Source of the DNA: an uncultured Pelagibacteraceae bacterium
Lineage (GTDB): Bacteria > Pseudomonadota > Alphaproteobacteria > Pelagibacterales > Pelagibacteraceae
Direction: 5' to 3'
DNA: 58,001 nt
Assembly (NCBI GenBank): GCA_902595725.1
Contig: CACJRJ010000005.1
Location: 1 to 58,001 of the forward strand
A program made the translations under genes and the position numbers. Below the pieces are notes generated by a model. The model was not told the DNA's origin and searched no databases. It was given only the letters and a program-made list of their open reading frames with translations. Positions 55,740 to 58,001 of the stretch are shown here, one piece after another. Position 1 is the first letter of the stretch. Each line of letters starts with the position of its first letter.

Positions 55740-56486
55740 TTAGTAAGTGGATCTTCCCCCGCTTATATCGAATACAGCCGCAGTTGAAAAAGAATTTTCT
55801 TCAGATGATAGCCAACAAACCATTGATGAAAGTTCATTAATTTCTAAAAAACGACCTCTGGGAACTTTTGAAAGCATCCATTGTACATGTTCTTTTGACA
55901 TTTGATCTAAAATTTTTGTTTTTGCACCAGCAGGTGTAATTGCGTTTACAGCTATATTATATTTTGCTAATTCTTTACCTAAAGATTTAGTAAGACCTAT
56001 AACACCAGCTTTTGCAGAACTATATGCGCTAGCGTTTGCATTACCATCTTTACCAGCAACAGAGGCTATATTTACAATTCTTCCATAATTATTTTTAATC
56101 ATATGTGGAACTATTGATTTACAACAATAGAAAGTACCATGTAGATTAATATTAATTATAGAGTTCCACTCTTTGATATTATAATTCCAAAGTTCAGCTG
56201 TTGGACCAGTAATGCCTGCATTATTAATCAATATATCAATTTTATTTTTTAATATTATGTCATTAACAGTTTTTTGAACTTGTTCAAAATTAGATACATC
56301 AACAACATTATAATTTAAATTAGAATTATTAACCTCTTTAGTAGCCTTTAATAATTCTTTTTCGTCTATATCCCATATAAAAACTTTAGATCCTGAAGAT
56401 AAAAATTTTTTTGCTATATCAAGTCCAAAACCTTGAGCTCCGCCAGTGATGACTGCAGTTTTATTTTTAAGGTCAAATTGATGCAT
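55740..56486 (-). CDS. Short-chain dehydrogenase/reductase
   Basis: A classical SDR of 248 residues. The Rossmann motif is TGGAQGFGLDIA near 14-25, Asp39 after the second strand (FIWDID) favours NAD(H) over NADP(H), ILINNAGITG is near 85, and the catalytic residues are Ser142, Tyr155 and Lys159 (SAYSSAKAG). The C-terminus DISGGRSTY resembles sugar-acid and polyol dehydrogenases more than housekeeping FabG, but substrate cannot be told from sequence. It is seven bases from the upstream permease gene, suggesting it acts on the imported compound or a product of it. Confidence 0.88.
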   Translation of the reverse strand: MHQFDLKNKTAVITGGAQGFGLDIAKKFLSSGSKVFIWDIDEKELLKATKEVNNSNLNYNVVDVSNFEQVQKTVNDIILKNKIDILINNAGITGPTAELWNYNIKEWNSIININLHGTFYCCKSIVPHMIKNNYGRIVNIASVAGKDGNANASAYSSAKAGVIGLTKSLGKELAKYNIAVNAITPAGAKTKILDQMSKEHVQWMLSKVPRGRFLEINELSSMVCWLSSEENSFSTAAVFDISGGRSTY

Positions 56487-56493
56487 ATAAATA

Positions 56494-57921
56494 TTATTTA
56501 CTTGCTAATAGATAATAAGTCATTGAAGAAAAAACTGCACCTATAATCCAAGAAAAAGATTGTAAAAATCTCAACTCAATATTCCATATGGTTGCTGAAG
56601 CAAAGATAAAACCAATAAATAAAGAGTATATTGCTTTAATCTGCCATCCATTAGAATAATGATAAGCTCCATCTTTGTTAGAAGAAAATATGTCTTTATT
56701 AATAACTTTTCTATTTTTTATAACATAGTAATCGACAATCATAATTCCAGCTATTGGCCCAAAAAATGAACCTAGAGTATCTATAAATGATAAAATTCCT
56801 ATTTTACTAAGAACAGGATCCCAAAAAAATGCAAATATAAGTCCTAAAAAAATAATTATTATTCCTGAGTTTCTTGGACTAGATTTATTAGGGAAAAGAT
56901 TAATAATTGAATTTTGAGAAGGAATATAGTTTGCAATTAAATTAGTTGATGCTGAAGAAACTAGTATGAACAATAGCGCTATGAATGTTAAAAGAGTATT
57001 ATCAAACTTTCCAATAATATCTGTTGGATTTGTTAATAATCTATCAATGGAAATTAGATTTTTTTCAAAAACAATACTAGAACCCAATACTAAAGAGATA
57101 GCTAAAAATGAAAAAATTAACAAATTTAAAAACAAACTTAAATTACCTTTATTTACATCGCTTTCACTTTTTGCGTACCTAGAAAAATCTCCATAATTTA
57201 CAATAATAATTGAAAAATATGCAAAAAAAGTACCGGCAACAGAAACTAGTGCTATTAAATTTTCTTTACTATAAATAATATTATTTTCAAACAAAGTGCT
57301 ATATGCATTTATTATTTCATTATAGTTGTCTCTGATTAAAATAATTAAAAAAATAACCAATCCGATATAGACAAATAAAGCTGAAAAATTAATTATTCTT
57401 TTAATAAATCTTTGGCCATTGCTAAATAGTAAATATTGAATCCAAATAGCAAATATTAATGCGAAACCATCAATAATATTTAGTCCCATGAAAAAAAGTA
57501 AAAAAATATCTTTATCTAAAATTGTGCTATCTATCGAAAATAAACTAATTCTTATTAAGTATCCTAATGATTTTGAAATAAAATATGTTTGAACTCCAAA
57601 CATAAAAATTCCAACTAGTCCTCTTAACATAGCTACATATCTTGCTCCATATACTCCCATTGAAAGTCTCAAAAAAACTGGAAATGGAATTCCATGCTTC
57701 TGTGAAGGTTTTCCAATTAAGTTTGAAAATATATATACTAGTATTGAACCAATTATACATCCGATCAGTACAATAAAAAAATTAAGTTGATAAACCAAAT
57801 ACAAAGATGCAATTAATGAAAAACCAATTATACTTTGAATGTTTGATCCCCAAAAACAAAATAGATCTTTCCAGTTCCAAATTTTATTATTTGGGTTTAC
57901 CGAGACTAGCTCCCAATTCAT
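56494..57921 (-). CDS. NCS1 family nucleobase/cation symporter-type permease
   Basis: Inner-membrane transporter of the cytosine/purine/uracil/thiamine/allantoin family. About 12 membrane segments are visible. Family features are the early WNWKDLFCFWGSNIQSIIGF near 20-40, LSMGVYGARYVAMLRGLVGI near 82-101, FFAYFSIIIVNYGDFSRYAK near 228-247, and GPIAGIMIVDYYVIKNRK near 385. The ATG at 57921 is chosen because the likely -10 ends at 57958, leaving almost no leader for the alternative GTG at 57951. Substrate is not predictable; nucleobases, hydantoins, allantoin and vitamin precursors are all possible. First gene of the operon with the SDR and DUF3047 genes. Confidence 0.88.
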   Translation of the reverse strand: MNWELVSVNPNNKIWNWKDLFCFWGSNIQSIIGFSLIASLYLVYQLNFFIVLIGCIIGSILVYIFSNLIGKPSQKHGIPFPVFLRLSMGVYGARYVAMLRGLVGIFMFGVQTYFISKSLGYLIRISLFSIDSTILDKDIFLLFFMGLNIIDGFALIFAIWIQYLLFSNGQRFIKRIINFSALFVYIGLVIFLIILIRDNYNEIINAYSTLFENNIIYSKENLIALVSVAGTFFAYFSIIIVNYGDFSRYAKSESDVNKGNLSLFLNLLIFSFLAISLVLGSSIVFEKNLISIDRLLTNPTDIIGKFDNTLLTFIALLFILVSSASTNLIANYIPSQNSIINLFPNKSSPRNSGIIIIFLGLIFAFFWDPVLSKIGILSFIDTLGSFFGPIAGIMIVDYYVIKNRKVINKDIFSSNKDGAYHYSNGWQIKAIYSLFIGFIFASATIWNIELRFLQSFSWIIGAVFSSMTYYLLASK

Positions 57922-57957
57922 TAGTTTAGAAGTTTCTTTTTGTTGAATCACTACCTT

Positions 57958-57996
57958 ATATTAAACAAATATAAATTACTGTCCATACAAGACAGT
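57958..57996 (-). promoter_or_regulatory. Promoter and overlapping inverted repeat of the permease operon
   Basis: On the minus strand TGGACA (57980-57985, five of six to -35) and TAATAT (57958-57963, four of six to -10) are 16 bases apart. ACTGTC (57978-57983) and GACAGT (57991-57996) form a perfect inverted repeat with a seven-base spacer that overlaps the -35. This is a typical place for a repressor operator. The regulator is not in the window. Confidence 0.45.
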
Positions 57997-58001
57997 TGGT
58001 A

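Noticed and set aside
1-58001. CRISPR arrays, insertion sequences, prophage, toxin-antitoxin or secondary-metabolite genes
   Set aside because: No regularly spaced repeats, transposase, integrase or phage motifs were seen; nearly all DNA is accounted for by housekeeping genes.

Overview
The window is a dense, strongly AT-rich block of housekeeping genes from an alphaproteobacterium. Gene content and order (ppiD-trpEGDC-lexA-gltX, lpxB-lpxI-lpxA-lpxD-fabZ-skp-bamA-dxr-cdsA-uppS-frr-tsf-rpsB-dnaE, lolDC-proS-rnj-coaX-birA-nuoN..A, lon-clpX-clpP-tig) follow the alphaproteobacterial pattern. The low GC, very short or overlapping gene junctions and Lys/Asn/Ile-rich proteins fit a streamlined marine lineage such as SAR11 (Pelagibacterales); another small AT-rich marine group such as AEGEAN-169/HIMB59 is not excluded. 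I see no insertion sequence, phage gene, CRISPR array, integrase or defence island, and no stretch above 300 bases without a gene.

Layout. 1-4978 (minus): tpiA, secG, pyrG, kdsA, eno and the start of ftsB. 5035-12448 (plus): a PpiD-like chaperone, trpE, trpG, trpD, trpC, then lexA behind a perfect alphaproteobacterial SOS box, then gltX. 12428-24021 (minus): rpsB, tsf, frr, uppS, cdsA, dxr, bamA, skp, fabZ, lpxD, lpxA, lpxI and lpxB, which couple translation factors to isoprenoid, phospholipid, outer-membrane and lipid A synthesis. 24152-33746 (minus): birA, coaX, rnj, proS, lolC, lolD and dnaE are transcribed after the complex I genes. 33746-47620 (minus): all 14 complex I genes, nuoA to nuoN, with no insertions. 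47716-47874: tRNA-Asp and tRNA-Val. 47924-53802 (minus): tig, clpP, clpX, lon, a protein folding and proteolysis cluster, preceded by tRNA-Leu. 53977-55072 (plus): a DUF1289 protein, a family 5 uracil-DNA glycosylase and a 46-residue membrane protein. 55073-57921 (minus): an NCS1 permease, a short-chain dehydrogenase and a DUF3047 protein, the only clearly accessory operon.

The main anomaly is rpsB (ribosomal protein S2). Its two halves lie in different frames and about 20 codons of the central helical hairpin are missing at a CAAAAA microhomology. As S2 is essential, an assembly or sequencing error is the first explanation. The rpsB 5' leader shows a compact two-stem structure that may be a ribosomal-protein autoregulatory element. 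Other points are the absence of pyrH between tsf and frr and of rseP between dxr and bamA, a fabZ-lpxD order reversed from the common one, a very short biotin ligase, a Fur-box-like palindrome upstream of the nuo operon, and an inverted repeat over the likely promoter of the permease operon. I found no convincing new multi-gene system here.
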